Source of the DNA: Ruminococcaceae bacterium UBA6364
GTDB taxonomy: Bacteria; Bacillota; Clostridia; Oscillospirales; Acutalibacteraceae
Assembly (NCBI GenBank): GCA_002440045.1
Contig: DJRI01000100.1
Span: forward strand, 2,146-9,032
Direction of reading: 5' to 3'
Length of the DNA: 6,887 nt
Notes under the pieces: generated by a model
What the model was told of the DNA's origin: nothing
The model's input: only the letters and a program-made list of their open reading frames with translations
The model's database searches: none
Translations under genes and position numbers: made by a program
In this document: positions 5,962 through 6,887 of the stretch, piece after piece
How the letters are laid out: the number at the start of each line of letters is the position of its first letter
How positions within the stretch are numbered: position 1 is the stretch's first letter

Positions 5962-6887
5962 ATGATGACACCGACACAATTAAGAGAGCACGAATTTAAA
6001 GCGTCGGGCAGAAACGCGTATAAAGCCGACGATGTAGACGCATTTATTGCCGAGCTTTCGGTTGATTATGAAAAAATGTTCCGCGAGAACGGCGAGCTTA
6101 TAAAGCGCGTCAGCCTTCTTGCCGACAGACTTGAAAAATATAAAAATGACGAGGGCGACATAAAAAATGCGGTTATGTCCGCGCAAAAAGCCGCCGAAAT
6201 GATAATTAAAGACGCCGAAAGCGCCGCTTCTGACTCGCGTTCCGAAGCGGAGGCTGTTTTGAGCGCCGCAAAAAGCGAAGCCGAAATTATTAAAAACGAC
6301 GCCCAAAGACAGGCGATTGCCGATTCCGAGCTTCTTCTTTCTATGACGCGCGACAAGGCTCAGGAAATAATCAAAAAAGCCAAAGAAGAGGCAGGCAGCA
6401 TAATTCTTAACGCCAAGTCCTCCGCAAGCGACAAGGTCGGCGCGGCGACAAGAACGGTTACAAGCGAAACGCTTCTTTACGATATGCTCAAAAAAGAGGT
6501 ATCCGATTTTAAAGCAAGCATTCTTTCGCAGTACAAAGCGCATATAGAGCTTATTTCAAAGCTCCCCGAAATTGCCGCAGAAGAGGCAAAAAAGCTCGAC
6601 TCTGAAAAATCGGAAGAAAAAGAACAGCCCGACGCGAATAAAGAAGAAACAGCATCTTTTGTAAGCGACGTTGAAGCTGAAAGTGCCGAAGAAGCGCCCG
6701 AAGAAACTAGCGGCGGCAAAACGGAAAGACTTGAGTTTTCACAGCTTTTCAAGGACTCTTTTAACGAGCACACCGAAGAAGTCGCCGAAATAGTAGACAC
6801 TATCGAAGCTAAAGACGAAAACGAAAACGAAAGCGATGACGATAGCGAAAAAGAAAAGCCCATTGAGTTTGTCAACGCTTTTGAAGC
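5962..6887 (+). CDS. divIVA: DivIVA-family cell division / polar scaffold protein, 3' end outside window
   Basis: DivIVA proteins coat curved membrane at septa and poles and recruit division or wall-synthesis factors. The frame has no stop from the start to the right edge (308 residues seen, so already longer than the 164 of Bacillus DivIVA). The opening MTPTQLREHEF (2-12), YKADDVDAFIAEL (20-32), DYEKMFRENGEL (35-46) match the N-terminal DivIVA domain. Alanine- and charge-rich coiled coil follows to about 160, then YDMLKKEV...YKAHIELISKLPE (173-206), typical of the C-terminal helical part of clostridial DivIVA proteins. From about 208 the protein becomes a highly acidic, likely disordered tail. 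Where Bacillus has the membrane-inserting FRGY, this protein has GRNAY (16-20) with one extra residue. A short pattern, LEFSQLF (257-263), is echoed by IEFVNAF (301-307). ATG 5962 is the preferred start; ATG 5965 or GTG 5959 are possible. Confidence 0.92.
   Translation, partial: MMTPTQLREHEFKASGRNAYKADDVDAFIAELSVDYEKMFRENGELIKRVSLLADRLEKYKNDEGDIKNAVMSAQKAAEMIIKDAESAASDSRSEAEAVLSAAKSEAEIIKNDAQRQAIADSELLLSMTRDKAQEIIKKAKEEAGSIILNAKSSASDKVGAATRTVTSETLLYDMLKKEVSDFKASILSQYKAHIELISKLPEIAAEEAKKLDSEKSEEKEQPDANKEETASFVSDVEAESAEEAPEETSGGKTERLEFSQLFKDSFNEHTEEVAEIVDTIEAKDENENESDDDSEKEKPIEFVNAFE
6815..6832 (+). repeat. Three tandem ACGAAA units in the divIVA acidic tail
   Basis: ACGAAA is repeated three times without change, out of step with codons, encoding DENENE in the acidic tail. 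The length keeps the frame (6-base unit), so copy-number slippage would only lengthen or shorten the tail. Confidence 0.6.

Noticed and set aside
5536..5979. Open frame on the - strand (147 codons) opposite sepF
   Set aside because: It is wholly antisense to the SepF core, has no recognisable family, and its product is Cys/Val-rich as expected of a shadow frame.
5980..6543. Long open frame on the - strand (187 codons) opposite divIVA
   Set aside because: It is antisense to a clear DivIVA-family protein, has an odd Phe/Cys/Arg-rich composition, and has no recognisable motif or ribosome site. It is a by-product of the codon pattern of the real gene.
6477..6875. Ser-rich open frame on the - strand (132 codons)
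   Set aside because: It is the complement of the Glu/Lys-rich divIVA tail; GAA and GAC codons read backwards give Ser, Phe and Val. No independent support.
1..6887. Novel defence, mobile or CRISPR-type system
   Set aside because: All coding space is taken by recognisable housekeeping families in a conserved order. No direct repeats with spacers, transposase, integrase, terminal inverted repeats or atypical composition were seen.

Overview
The window reads as one continuous stretch of co-directional, tightly packed housekeeping genes on the + strand of a Gram-positive (Firmicutes-type) bacterium, most likely class Clostridia and perhaps the Oscillospirales/Ruminococcus side. This rests on the gene families and their order (mutS-mutL-miaA followed by yggS-sepF-divIVA), the presence of SepF and a DivIVA homologue, strong GGAGG-type ribosome binding sites, an endonuclease-type MutL, and AAA/CTT-rich codon use. 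The placement within Clostridia is inference; no rRNA or other taxonomic marker is present.

Layout: 1-429 is the 3' end of mutS, cut by the window edge. A 74-nt gap with a 12-bp palindrome follows, then mutL from a TTG start (504-2516). miaA (2513-3466) overlaps mutL by the four bases ATGA. Four bases after miaA comes a membrane-anchored HlyD-like membrane-fusion protein of unknown function (3471-4688). Its last 20 bases overlap the start of yggS (4669-5400, PLP homeostasis protein), followed by sepF (5419-5928) and a divIVA-family gene (5962 to beyond the right edge). No gap exceeds 75 nt. I see no convincing terminator and only one weak promoter candidate, so most or all of the window is probably co-transcribed.

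Functionally there are three blocks. MutS and MutL recognise mismatches and license strand incision. MiaA prenylates A37 of UNN-decoding tRNAs. The distal block, HlyD-like protein, YggS, SepF and DivIVA, resembles the cell-division neighbourhood of Firmicutes (ylmE-sepF-ylmG-ylmH-divIVA in Bacillus), but ylmG and ylmH are missing between sepF and divIVA, and the uncharacterised HlyD-like gene sits directly before it.

I found no mobile element, CRISPR array, RNA gene, toxin-antitoxin pair or defence system. The points most worth a second look are the orphan HlyD-like protein translationally linked to a division cluster, the altered membrane-binding tip and repeated short motif in the DivIVA homologue, and substitutions in conserved motifs of the MutL C-terminal domain.
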